Of a stretch of 64,000 bases of DNA, positions 52,983 to 61,822 are shown piece after piece. Every line of letters starts with the position of its first letter. The stretch's first letter is position 1. Source of the stretch: Gammaproteobacteria bacterium (lineage in GTDB: Bacteria > Pseudomonadota > Gammaproteobacteria > Coxiellales > Coxiellaceae). A program made the position numbers and the translations under genes. The stretch lies in NCBI GenBank assembly GCA_030425685.1, contig JAUIAD010000018.1, positions 1 through 64,000 on the forward strand, in the 5' to 3' direction. The notes beneath the pieces are model-generated. The model did not search any database and was not told the origin of the DNA. It was given only the letters and a program-made list of their open reading frames with translations.

Positions 52983-55900
52983 TGAATAAAAAGTTCACCG
53001 ATATATTTATTTGCCGACCGGTATTGGCGATCGTTGTAAGTTTATTGTTGATGATATTGGGAACGAAATCGTTAATGGATCTTCCCATTCGCCAATATCC
53101 TAAAATGGATAATACTTTAATCACGATTACGACCTCATACCCAGGCGCACCTGCGAGTCTTATTGAAGGTTTTATTACAAAACGCATTGAGGCTTCCGTT
53201 GCTAGTGCTGAAGGTATTGATTATATGGATTCCACTAGCACGGACAGTGTTAGCACCATTAATTTACATGTTAAATTAAACTTCGATCCTAATGTCGCAT
53301 TTACTGATGCGATGAGTAAAGTAACAGCGGTGCAAGATGATTTGCCCAAAGAAGCGCAGCTGCCGGTAATGCAGAAAATTAATGATTCATCAACGGCGCT
53401 ACTTTATATCGCTTATAGCAGTGATACGATGTCACCTGAACAGATTACTGATTATATTTCACGTGTCGTTCAGCCAAAAATAGAAACAGTGCCAGGTGTT
53501 GCTCAGGTTAATATCTTGGGCGGCATGACGTTTTCAATGCGGGTGTGGTTGGATACCAAAAAAATGGCAGCATGGGGCATAACACCCAATGATGTTGTCG
53601 ATGCGTTAAAGGCAAATAACTTTCAGTCTGCTGCGGGGCAAACGAAAGGTGATTTTATTCAGATGAGTATTACAGCCAAAACTGATGCGGTTTCGGCGCA
53701 AACCTTTAATAACTTGGTGGTTAAGACAGTCAATGGCACGTTGATTCGCATTCGCGATATTGGTAAGGCAGAGTTAGGTTCAGAAACCTATGACTCATCG
53801 GTATTTTTTAATGGTGAAAAAGCGATTTTTATTTCTATTACATCAACCTCAACGGCTAACCCATTGACGGTGGTTAAAGGTGTTAAAGATATTATGCCGC
53901 AGTTGAAGAAGGTGTACCCACCGACACTTGATTCTAAAATTGTTTATGATGCGACTAAATTTATTAACGCCTCTATTGAGGAGGTGATTTCTACTATTTT
54001 TGAAGCGTCTATTATTGTTGTGTTTGTTATCTTTTTATTTTTAGGTTCCTTACGAACTGTATTGATTCCTGTTGTTACTATTCCACTATCTTTGATAGGC
54101 GTTTGTTTTTTTATGTCAATGCTGGGCTATTCAGTGAATTTATTGACACTCTTGGCGATGGTGCTGGCCATTGGTCTGGTTGTCGATGATGCTATTGTTG
54201 TAGTGGAAAATATTTACCGTCATATTGAGGAAGGCTTAACGCCCTTTAAAGCAGCCATACGTGGAGCGCGTGAAATTGCAACGGCTGTCATTTCTATGAC
54301 AATTACCTTGGCGGCTGTCTATATGCCGATTGGTTTTATGACGGGCTTAACGGGCGCTTTATTTACTGAGTTTGCTTTTACGTTGGCTGGATCGGTTATT
54401 GTATCTGGTATTATTGCGCTGACCTTATCACCAATGATGTGTTCCAAACTACTTAATGATAAAATTGGCGAGAGCGCTTTCGTTAAGAAAGTAGATAAGA
54501 TGTTTGATTCACTGAAAAAAGTGTATCACCGTGCTTTGCATGCCGTGCTAAATGTCCGTTCGGTTGTTGTTGTTATTGCTATTGTCGTGTTGAGCAGCTG
54601 TTTTTATTTGTATGTCAATACTTCTTCTGAACTTGCGCCTAAGGAAGATCAGGGTGTGGTATTTGTGCAAGGTATGGCGCCGATGTACGCGAACATAAAT
54701 TATGTTGAACAATATACCAAGCCGTTACAAAAAATTTATGGCGATATACCGGCCTTGGAAGATTATTTTATCATCAATGGAATGTCGGATGTTAATACCG
54801 CATTTTCAGCTATTATTTTAAAACCCTGGGACGAGCGGAAACAGTCACAGCAAGATGTTGCTACTAAGGTCAATAAAGAGATTGCTAAAATCACTGGCTT
54901 AAAATCCATGACCAATCAGCTGCCCTCGCTGCCTGGTGCCGGTAATACGATGGGCTTACAGTTTATTATTAACTCTGTTGTGCCGTTTGAACAGATTTTC
55001 CCTGTGGCACAAAAGCTTGCTAATGAAGCGAAGAAAAGCGGCCTATTTATTTATGTCGATAATTTATTAAAATTTAATAAGCCAGAACTGATTATTGATA
55101 TCGATCGTGGCAAGGCCGGTGAATTGGGTGTCACGATGAGTAATATTGGTATGGCATTAGCATATTCATTGGGTGGGAATTATATTAATCGCTTTCCTTT
55201 AGTAGGGCAGAGTTATAAAGTTATTCCGCGTGTCGGGCAAGTATTTCGTCTTAATCCAGATGATGTTATGCAAATCTATGTTGCTAGCAAGTCTGGTGAC
55301 TTAGTACCGTTATCGACAATTGCTAAAATCTCGTTAGAGTCACAACCCAATAGCTTGACCCACTTTCAGCAATTAAATTCCACAACTATTTTAACCGTTA
55401 TGGCGCCAGGGCATACAACGGGTGAAGGCTTGGCGTTTTTAGAACAGAAAGCCAATGAGTTGTTGCCCAAAGAAATGAGTTATGATTTTGCGGGGCAGTT
55501 GCGTCAATACGTGCAAGAGGGTAGCACCTTAATCATTACCTTTTTCTTATCAATCATTATTATTTACTTAGTGCTAGCGGCACAGTTTGAAAGTTTCCGT
55601 GATCCGTTTACGGTGTTAGTTAGTGTGCCGATGTCGATTTGCGGTGCGCTTATTGTTTTAAATATTGGTTTTTCTTTTAATGATGCATTGACCATCAATA
55701 TTTATACGCAAGTAGGGTTGATTACCTTGGTTGGGTTGATTAGTAAACATGGTATTTTAATGGTTGAGTTTGCCAATCAGTTGCAAGAGGAAAAAGGGTT
55801 ATCTATTCGCGAGGCTATAGAAGAATCAGCGGCAACGCGTTTGCGCCCCATTTTAATGACTACCGCAGCGATGGTATTGGGTGTGGTGCCATTAATTCTT

Positions 55901-56056
55901 GCTAGTGGCGCTGGTGCGAAAAGTCGTTTTGCTATTGGTGTTGTTATTGCTGCGGGCATGTTAATTGGTACCTGTTTTACTTTATTTGTTGTGCCAACGA
56001 TGTATACTTTCTTTGCGAAAAAACATATACCGTTAAAAAAACCTGATGATGATTGA
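52982..56056 (+). CDS. RND multidrug efflux permease (HAE-1 type)
   Basis: A 1024-aa inner-membrane proton-driven pump of normal length for AcrB/MexB relatives. FICRPVLAIVVSLLLMILG starts helix 1; GLVVDDAIVVVENIYRHIEE carries the paired aspartates of the proton relay in helix 4; the two large periplasmic loops and the second-half GLISKHGILMVEFANQLQEE segment are intact. Substrates (drugs, dyes, bile-like compounds) cannot be specified. Co-transcribed with the adaptor and probably with the following metallopeptidase gene, which it overlaps by 11 bases. Confidence 0.95.
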   Translation: MNKKFTDIFICRPVLAIVVSLLLMILGTKSLMDLPIRQYPKMDNTLITITTSYPGAPASLIEGFITKRIEASVASAEGIDYMDSTSTDSVSTINLHVKLNFDPNVAFTDAMSKVTAVQDDLPKEAQLPVMQKINDSSTALLYIAYSSDTMSPEQITDYISRVVQPKIETVPGVAQVNILGGMTFSMRVWLDTKKMAAWGITPNDVVDALKANNFQSAAGQTKGDFIQMSITAKTDAVSAQTFNNLVVKTVNGTLIRIRDIGKAELGSETYDSSVFFNGEKAIFISITSTSTANPLTVVKGVKDIMPQLKKVYPPTLDSKIVYDATKFINASIEEVISTIFEASIIVVFVIFLFLGSLRTVLIPVVTIPLSLIGVCFFMSMLGYSVNLLTLLAMVLAIGLVVDDAIVVVENIYRHIEEGLTPFKAAIRGAREIATAVISMTITLAAVYMPIGFMTGLTGALFTEFAFTLAGSVIVSGIIALTLSPMMCSKLLNDKIGESAFVKKVDKMFDSLKKVYHRALHAVLNVRSVVVVIAIVVLSSCFYLYVNTSSELAPKEDQGVVFVQGMAPMYANINYVEQYTKPLQKIYGDIPALEDYFIINGMSDVNTAFSAIILKPWDERKQSQQDVATKVNKEIAKITGLKSMTNQLPSLPGAGNTMGLQFIINSVVPFEQIFPVAQKLANEAKKSGLFIYVDNLLKFNKPELIIDIDRGKAGELGVTMSNIGMALAYSLGGNYINRFPLVGQSYKVIPRVGQVFRLNPDDVMQIYVASKSGDLVPLSTIAKISLESQPNSLTHFQQLNSTTILTVMAPGHTTGEGLAFLEQKANELLPKEMSYDFAGQLRQYVQEGSTLIITFFLSIIIIYLVLAAQFESFRDPFTVLVSVPMSICGALIVLNIGFSFNDALTINIYTQVGLITLVGLISKHGILMVEFANQLQEEKGLSIREAIEESAATRLRPILMTTAAMVLGVVPLILASGAGAKSRFAIGVVIAAGMLIGTCFTLFVVPTMYTFFAKKHIPLKKPDDD

Positions 56057-56777
56057 GCAAGAGACATTACCTCCCCATACGTTTAGAAAAAGTCAGCGAG
56101 CGCGTTACTTGCAAATGCGTATTACTGCCGCAGGACAACTTGAAATCGTTGTTCCTAAACGGGTTTCACAAAAGCAAGCGCAAGCGTTTTTTTTAGAAAA
56201 TTTAGCATGGGTTAAAAAGCGCCTGCATTTATTGGTGGATCAACCATGTTCGCATGACAAAGCGTTAGTCTTTCCTGACACCATTGAGTTGCGAGCATTA
56301 GATTTTCAATACCGTGTTGTGTACTTGGATCGACCCGAGAAGCTTCGTCTTATTGAGTCACAAGATATGCTTTATAGTAATGGCGCGTCAGCCAAGAGTG
56401 ACCATTTTTTTTACTTATTGCAACGTTGGCTTAAGCGCAAATGCTCACAGCATTTAAACCCTTGGTTACAAGCATTAGCAGAAGAATTTTCTTTTTCATT
56501 TTCCTCTGTGAGTTATCGTGGTCAAAAAACACGCTGGGGCAGTTGTTCATCTAATGGCACAATAAGCTTGAATTATAAGCTTTTATTTTTACCAAAAGCG
56601 ATGGTCAACTATGTATTAGTGCATGAATTATGTCATACTAAACATTTAGACCACTCGAAACGGTTTTGGCATTTGGTCGAATGTTGTGAGCCAGATTGGC
56701 GGAGCGCTAGAGCCGCTCTAAAAAATTCTGATCAATATTTGCCTTATTGGTTGGGTTGTTTAGGGAGGAACCAGTAG
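56046..56777 (+). CDS. YgjP-type metal-dependent hydrolase (DUF45)
   Basis: A 243-aa protein of the YgjP/SprT-like zincin group. YVLVHELCHTKHLDHSKRFW contains the HExxH zinc motif (HELCH), with a third ligand in the downstream LDH. The preceding GQKTRWGSCSSNGTISLNYK is the family's most conserved block. The N-terminal half (RKSQRARYLQMRITAAGQLE) matches the usual accessory domain. Predicted cytosolic metallopeptidase of uncertain substrate. The start overlaps the RND gene and the stop (TAG) overlaps the next GTG. Confidence 0.87.
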   Translation: MMIEQETLPPHTFRKSQRARYLQMRITAAGQLEIVVPKRVSQKQAQAFFLENLAWVKKRLHLLVDQPCSHDKALVFPDTIELRALDFQYRVVYLDRPEKLRLIESQDMLYSNGASAKSDHFFYLLQRWLKRKCSQHLNPWLQALAEEFSFSFSSVSYRGQKTRWGSCSSNGTISLNYKLLFLPKAMVNYVLVHELCHTKHLDHSKRFWHLVECCEPDWRSARAALKNSDQYLPYWLGCLGRNQ

Positions 56778-57283
56778 TGAAAGTTAGGAAGATTTTTTGC
56801 TATATCGTTTTATTAATGTTATCAACTGTTTTTCTTGTTTGTTGCTCTAAACAAGATAGTGGTGATAGTCCACACGGATGTAGCAATGATGGCTTTGAGT
56901 TTGACGAAAATCTTGTCAGGTTAAATATTAATCATGCGGATCGGCCCGTTATATACATGTTTCAAAATAAGTCTGATCATGTGCTTATTTTAAATCATGA
57001 GTCTAAGGAAGGTGCAGCGCATGCAGGGTGGGGGTCGCAATTAGGGCAGCAAAATTGGTCTTCGTTTATGGTGGCTAGAAGGAAATTCCCATTAACGTGT
57101 TATAAATATAATGAAAATGCACAGTTGGAAATTGTTAATTGTAAGGATGTACTTACCATATGCCAGATTGTGGATTTTATTGACAGTAGTCAACATATGA
57201 GAGGTACTTTTTGGATTGCTGAAGATATGCCTTTAAGAGCTGTTAAAATCAGAATGAAAAATAGAGGCATTAGCGTTCCTTAG
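56777..57283 (+). CDS. Small exported protein, possibly EnhB-like
   Basis: A 168-aa protein from a GTG at 56777, sharing a base with the preceding TAG, with gggagga (56763-56769) seven bases upstream. A hydrophobic leader (IFCYIVLLMLSTVFLVCC) ends in two cysteines, a weak lipobox. The mature part (NINHADRPVIYMFQNKSDHV, AGWGSQLGQQNWSSFMVARR, CKDVLTIC) reminds me of the small 'enhanced entry' EnhB-type proteins of Legionella and Coxiella. That resemblance is from memory and untested. Its position between envelope genes supports an extracytoplasmic role. Confidence 0.6.
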   Translation: MKVRKIFCYIVLLMLSTVFLVCCSKQDSGDSPHGCSNDGFEFDENLVRLNINHADRPVIYMFQNKSDHVLILNHESKEGAAHAGWGSQLGQQNWSSFMVARRKFPLTCYKYNENAQLEIVNCKDVLTICQIVDFIDSSQHMRGTFWIAEDMPLRAVKIRMKNRGISVP

Positions 57284-57291
57284 TAAGAGTT

Positions 57292-58209
57292 ATGAGAAAA
57301 TTTGTTCAGTTTACGTCGATTTTAGTTTTGATTCTTGGCTTGTATGCCTGTGCGGGAACATTACCAAACATTAACCTTCCCAATACACCGCCTCCGCCGC
57401 CCCCTTTAAAAGTGAAGCCACCTCGGGTAGCGCTTGTGCTTGGTAGTGGTGGAGCGCGTGGTTATGCGCATCTTGGTGTATTGCAGGTCTTGCAAAAGGC
57501 GGGTGTGCCGATTGATTTAATTGTCGGTGCCAGTGCTGGTAGTTTTGTTGGCTCTTTGTTTGCAGATAATGAAAGTGCGCAAAAAACTTATCAAATTATG
57601 ATGAAGGCTGGTTTTTGGGATTTGGCTGATGTCTCTAATGTTCCTAGTATGAGCGGGGTCATCCAAGGTTATCATTATGAAAAATTTTTATTGCATAATA
57701 TGCAAGCTAAGACCTTTCGCCAACTTAAGATTAAGCTATTGATGGCTACCACCGATTTAAATACCGGTAAAACCTATGTCATTCAAAGCGGGCCTGTTGC
57801 ACCAGCTGCACTGGCTTCTGCAGCTATTCCTGGGGCGGTTAGACCTATTAAGTTATATGGACATGTTTTGATAGACGGTGGCGTTGCTGCGCCTGTTCCT
57901 GTTGCTATTGCTAAGCGTTATCATCCTAAGATTATTATTGCTGTTAATATTTCTGAGCAGCTGCAGAATGATTCTCCCTATACAGCCGTTGGCATTTTGA
58001 GCCGTGCTAACAGCATTATGTGGAAGCATCTTACTAAGGCTAGTGAAAAAGGGGCTAATATTATCATACGGCCAAATGTTGGTCAGACTGGCACCTTTGA
58101 TATGAGTCGCAAACATGCCATGTATTTAGATGGTGTAAAAGCGGCGCGAGCGGAACTGCCTAGCATCCTAAAACTACTAAAAGCTAAACATATTCCCCTG
58201 AAAAAATAG
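57292..58209 (+). CDS. Patatin-like phospholipase lipoprotein (RssA/NTE type)
   Basis: A 305-aa protein. The N-terminus ends in a lipobox (LGLYAC), giving a lipid-anchored form, followed by a polyproline linker (TPPPPPPLK). The patatin core is intact: VLGSGGARGYAHLGVLQVL is the oxyanion GxGxxG, IVGASAGSFVGSLF the GxSxG with the nucleophilic Ser, and VLIDGGVAAPVPVAIAK the DG(G) catalytic Asp. It should hydrolyse phospholipid or lysophospholipid at the envelope. Patatin-like enzymes also occur as toxins in Legionella and Pseudomonas, but the lipobox and small size point to a RssA-like envelope enzyme. It starts nine bases after the preceding gene. Confidence 0.88.
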   Translation: MRKFVQFTSILVLILGLYACAGTLPNINLPNTPPPPPPLKVKPPRVALVLGSGGARGYAHLGVLQVLQKAGVPIDLIVGASAGSFVGSLFADNESAQKTYQIMMKAGFWDLADVSNVPSMSGVIQGYHYEKFLLHNMQAKTFRQLKIKLLMATTDLNTGKTYVIQSGPVAPAALASAAIPGAVRPIKLYGHVLIDGGVAAPVPVAIAKRYHPKIIIAVNISEQLQNDSPYTAVGILSRANSIMWKHLTKASEKGANIIIRPNVGQTGTFDMSRKHAMYLDGVKAARAELPSILKLLKAKHIPLKK

Positions 58210-58385
58210 GGTATTTATTAATCACTTTTAGTGGAAGAATGGTTACTTGTGTACGATACTAATGATGAAGTGCTGCAATTCCTATTGAGGATTGCTAACG
58301 CAAGGAGGGATAAGGTTCCAAGATAGGGCTTATTCTCTCTTGATCTCGGGGTAAAATGGATTCACGAAACTAGGGTGATAGGACT

Positions 58386-60461
58386 ATGGCAGATTCAGTA
58401 GAATTACTTCATCAAGCAGTAAAACTTTGCCAACAAAAAGATTTTGCGCAGGCGACAAAATTACTAGATGATGTTTTGGCAAAGGCGCCAGATGATATTA
58501 ATGCGCTGCATTTTAAGGCGATTGCTGAATACTCTTTGCGTAACTTTGATGTTGCACAAGAATTTATGGACAAAGCCTTAGAAAAAACTTGTGATAACCT
58601 CGACATTCTTAAAAATGCGATCCCTATTTATGAGTTAGCAAAGAATTACCGTAGTGCGTTAGCGACTTGTGAAAAATTACTTTCCATTGCTCCAGACGAA
58701 AAAGGTTTATGTGTTCGTACTTCAAAAATGGCTTTGAAAGCGGGCGACTTGCAGAAAGGTTTAGACTACGCTAAAAAAGGCGTCGATAAAGAGCCGGAAG
58801 ATTTTGATTCCGTTTTACAATTTGCTATGTGTTTATATGCGGGTAATCAGCTAGAGTTGGCTAAAGAAAATTTTGAAAAAGCGATTGTAATTAAACCGAA
58901 TGAGTTCTCTCCTTACGCGTCACTGGCTGAATTGTTTACGCGTGTTGGTCATCATGAAGGTGCGTTAAAGGTTGTTGAAAAAGGTTTAGCGCATGTTACT
59001 GAAAATAAAACCCAGCTTTATTCAATGCTGGGCATGTTCGAGCAGCGCCGTGGTAATATACAAGAAGCTAAGGATGCATTTAATAACGCGCTTAAAGAAT
59101 CTCCTGAAAATGTTAATGCCGTTAATGGTTTATTCTTTCTCTTTACACAAGAAGGTGATTTGAAAAAAGCGATTGAGTTATTAGATGAGCGTGTTGAGAA
59201 AAATGATGCTAAGCTCTATTTGTTGAATCAAGGGGCGCTGTTATTAAAACGAAATGAAGAAACTGATGATGCTTTATTGTTGTTGGATAAGGCCATTGAA
59301 ATTGACCCTGAATTTCTCGGTACGAAAATTAACTACGCTACTTTGTTAAGTGATAAAGGTGATTTTAAAGCAGCCGTAAAAATGATGAAAGATATTATCA
59401 AGCAAGATAAAGAGAATCCTAAGCCTTACAATTCATTAGGGGTTGTTTATCGTGATCATGGTAATACTGATGATGCGATTGATTGTTTTAAAAAGGCGCT
59501 TGAGCTAGATAATGATTTCGAACAGGCGCATTTTAATTTAGGTTTGAGTGAATTAAGAAAGGCTAATTTCACAGAAGGTTGGAAAGAATATGAGTGGCGC
59601 CCTGCAAAAGCGCAAGTAAAAGAACGTTTATTTAAAAGTTTTAATAAGCCTGAGTGGGATGGTTCAGACTTGTCAGATAAAACAGTTTGTATTGTCGGTG
59701 ATTTGGGTGTTGGTGAGCAGATTATGTTTGCTTCCATGTTTCCTGACATTATTGAGCAAAGCAAAAAGTGTATCTTTATACCCGATAAGCAATTGTCGCC
59801 TATTTTAACGCGTTCATTTCCGGATGCAGAAGTAGCCGGTGGTGAGACAAAATTTGAAATAAAAGACATTGATTACGTGGTCTGTGATGGCAGCTTAGGG
59901 CAGTATTTAAGGCCTCATCTTAACGACTTTCCTAAAAGAGATGCTTATTTATCAGCGGACGAGGATGCAGTTAAAAAGTGGAAAGAACGTTTTGAGGGGC
60001 TAGACGGGCAATTTAATGTAGGTATTGCTTGGCATGCTAGTCAAAAAGCATCTATTGAATTAAAAGAATTTTCACCTTTAATGCATCATGAACAGGTTAA
60101 TTTTATTAGTTTACAATATGGTGATGTTGAAACTGAAATTGATGAGTTGGAAAATTCAGCGAAAATAAAACTTCATCACTGGAAAGATGATGAGCGATCT
60201 GATGATATTGTGGATGATTGGTTGGCGCAGATTTCCGCGTTGGATCTGGTGATTACTGTCGACGGTTCTATTGCTCATTTAGCTGGGGCGGTTGGTGTAC
60301 CTGTTTGGGTATTGTTGCGCCCAGTGTCTAGTTGGTATTGGCTAACGGATCGTGATAGTAGTATTTGGTACCCTTCAATGAAGTTATTCCGACAGTCCAA
60401 AGAGGGTGACTGGGCTAAGACGATTAAATCATTGGAAAAACCACTGAAACGAATGTTGTAA
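58386..60461 (+). CDS. TPR protein with C-terminal glycosyltransferase-like domain
   Basis: A 691-aa soluble protein. Residues 1-390 contain about ten tetratricopeptide repeats; KPYNSLGVVYRDHGNTDDAI and DCFKKALELDNDFEQAHFNL are typical units. Residues 430-690 resemble GT9/GT41-like glycosyltransferase folds often fused to TPRs: VCIVGDLGVGEQIMFASMFP, FNVGIAWHASQKAS and DLVITVDGSIAHLAGAVGVP with VWVLLRPVSSWYW, the last being the sugar-nucleotide site pattern. It could modify a protein or surface glycan. aggg lies 10 bases before the ATG. It stands alone, upstream of kdsA. Confidence 0.78.
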   Translation: MADSVELLHQAVKLCQQKDFAQATKLLDDVLAKAPDDINALHFKAIAEYSLRNFDVAQEFMDKALEKTCDNLDILKNAIPIYELAKNYRSALATCEKLLSIAPDEKGLCVRTSKMALKAGDLQKGLDYAKKGVDKEPEDFDSVLQFAMCLYAGNQLELAKENFEKAIVIKPNEFSPYASLAELFTRVGHHEGALKVVEKGLAHVTENKTQLYSMLGMFEQRRGNIQEAKDAFNNALKESPENVNAVNGLFFLFTQEGDLKKAIELLDERVEKNDAKLYLLNQGALLLKRNEETDDALLLLDKAIEIDPEFLGTKINYATLLSDKGDFKAAVKMMKDIIKQDKENPKPYNSLGVVYRDHGNTDDAIDCFKKALELDNDFEQAHFNLGLSELRKANFTEGWKEYEWRPAKAQVKERLFKSFNKPEWDGSDLSDKTVCIVGDLGVGEQIMFASMFPDIIEQSKKCIFIPDKQLSPILTRSFPDAEVAGGETKFEIKDIDYVVCDGSLGQYLRPHLNDFPKRDAYLSADEDAVKKWKERFEGLDGQFNVGIAWHASQKASIELKEFSPLMHHEQVNFISLQYGDVETEIDELENSAKIKLHHWKDDERSDDIVDDWLAQISALDLVITVDGSIAHLAGAVGVPVWVLLRPVSSWYWLTDRDSSIWYPSMKLFRQSKEGDWAKTIKSLEKPLKRML

Positions 60462-60512
60462 CTAGACTACCTTAAGAGGGCATAAAAAATAGAATAGGCG
60501 TTGCTATTTCGT

Positions 60513-60518
60513 TATAAT
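60513..60518 (+). promoter_or_regulatory. -10 box (TATAAT) of kdsA
   Basis: A perfect TATAAT ends 36 bases before the kdsA ATG. No good -35 is seen at 16-18 bases upstream, so the promoter may be activator-dependent or the extended -10 type. Confidence 0.5.
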
Positions 60519-60554
60519 AGCGGCAGTTTTATGCTCTCGAAGGAAAATATCTCA

Positions 60555-61382
60555 ATGAATCAAAAAGCTATTTCTATAGGCGATATTCGTTTGTCGAATG
60601 AATTGCCGTTTGTGCTATTTGCTGGTATGAATGTTTTGGAGTCTGCATCCTTGGCCATGGAGGTTGCAGCGCATTTTGTTGAGGTGACAAGCAAGCTTGA
60701 TATCCCCTATATTTTTAAAGCCTCCTTTGATAAGGCTAATCGCTCTTCGCTTAACTCATTTCGTGGACCTGGTTTGGATAAGGGGTTGCAAATCCTTAGT
60801 GATATTAAGTCTCGTTTTAATATTCCGATTCTGACCGATGTGCATGAACCTGCACAGGCTGCACCGGCAGCACAAGTTGCCGATGTATTGCAATTGCCTG
60901 CATTTTTATCACGGCAGACAGATTTGGTCCAAGCGATTGCGCAAACTGGTGCGGTGGTCGATATTAAAAAGGCACAGTTTTTAGCGGCGCATGAAATGAA
61001 GCATATAATTAAGAAGTTTGCCGCTTTTGGTAATGAGCAATTAATTTTATGTGAGCGTGGCACTTGTTTTGGTTACAATAATTTGATTGTTGATACCCTT
61101 AATTTCCCCATTATGAAATCTTTTGGTTATCCTGTTATTTTTGATGTCACGCATTCATTGCAGTTGCCTGGTGGCCAAGCGGAAGCTGCTGGTGGTCGGC
61201 GGCAACTGGTTAAGGATTTGGCGCGTGCGGGTATGTCACAAGGTTTAGCGGGCCTATTTCTAGAAGCGCACCCTAATCCACAGCAGGCAAAATGTGATGG
61301 CCCTTCGGCGATTGAGCTTGCCAAAATTGAGCCATTTTTACAGCAGGTTAAGCAGCTTGATGATTTGGTTAAATCGTTTTGA
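60555..61382 (+). CDS. kdsA: 3-deoxy-8-phosphooctulonate synthase (KDO8P synthase)
   Basis: A 275-aa enzyme condensing phosphoenolpyruvate and arabinose 5-phosphate, first committed step to Kdo for lipopolysaccharide. [58 protein letters not shown] and [20 protein letters not shown] are family signatures. aagga precedes the ATG at 60555; upstream in-frame codons from 60501 run through the promoter. Its presence implies a Kdo-containing lipopolysaccharide. The usual neighbours pyrG and eno are not in the window. Confidence 0.96.
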   Translation: MNQKAISIGDIRLSNELPFVLFAGMNVLESASLAMEVAAHFVEVTSKLDIPYIFKASFDKANRSSLNSFRGPGLDKGLQILSDIKSRFNIPILTDVHEPAQAAPAAQVADVLQLPAFLSRQTDLVQAIAQTGAVVDIKKAQFLAAHEMKHIIKKFAAFGNEQLILCERGTCFGYNNLIVDTLNFPIMKSFGYPVIFDVTHSLQLPGGQAEAAGGRRQLVKDLARAGMSQGLAGLFLEAHPNPQQAKCDGPSAIELAKIEPFLQQVKQLDDLVKSF

Positions 61383-61441
61383 GTTGGTGAGACAACTCTG
61401 TCTAGTGCCTGAGATTGCCTGCCGGCGGGTTGGTAGTGGAT

Positions 61442-61460
61442 CCCGCGGTCAAGCCGCGGG
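61442..61460. repeat. 7-bp GC stem palindrome, dispersed-repeat remnant
   Basis: cccgcgg (61442-61448), loop tcaag, ccgcggg (61454-61460), within the unit ggatcccgcggtcaagccgc. This repeat type recurs in many proteobacterial intergenic regions. It lies between convergent kdsA and the small lipoprotein gene and has higher GC than its surroundings. Long ORFs across it are spurious. Confidence 0.65.
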
Positions 61461-61496
61461 AGGACGGAAGCTGTGAGCGGTGACAACGGAAAGCCA

Positions 61497-61724
61497 TTAC
61501 TCGTGACAATCGTAGTGCTTATATTCATCCAGGAGTTTGGCAGTAGCAATTGGCGCCGTTGCTCGTGGGTTGGTATGGCGCGTAACCCGCTGGGCATTGG
61601 TTAACTGAATCTTAATTTGTTCACATTTTGGATTGTTTTTATGTGGTGGGTGCATGGCAAAGTGGTGTTCACAGCCTGTTATGGCTAGGGCAGCAATTGC
61701 AAGAGAAATAAGTTTATAGCGCAT
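61497..61724 (-). CDS. Small lipoprotein, unknown function
   Basis: A 75-aa protein with a textbook lipoprotein signal: MRYKLISLAIAALAITGC, lipobox ITGC. The remaining 57 residues are hydrophilic with two cysteines (PKCEQIK, HYDCHE) and a predicted helix. No family is recognised. It is transcribed divergently from rnr. Confidence 0.7.
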   Translation of the reverse strand: MRYKLISLAIAALAITGCEHHFAMHPPHKNNPKCEQIKIQLTNAQRVTRHTNPRATAPIATAKLLDEYKHYDCHE

Positions 61725-61822
61725 AAGAAGGGACTCCCTGTTATCATTAGCGTTCTAAGCATTCTACTATTACAATATAACAGTGTCATTGAATTAAAGG
61801 TACTGAATTTAAAGGAAACCTA

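Noticed and set aside
59456-59869. 137-codon antisense ORF in the TPR gene
   Set aside because: A shadow of the TPR coding frame with Ser/Lys-rich composition and no ribosome binding site.
61127-61597. 156-codon minus-strand ORF over the end of kdsA
   Set aside because: It is antisense to conserved kdsA codons and passes through the GC-rich dispersed repeat.
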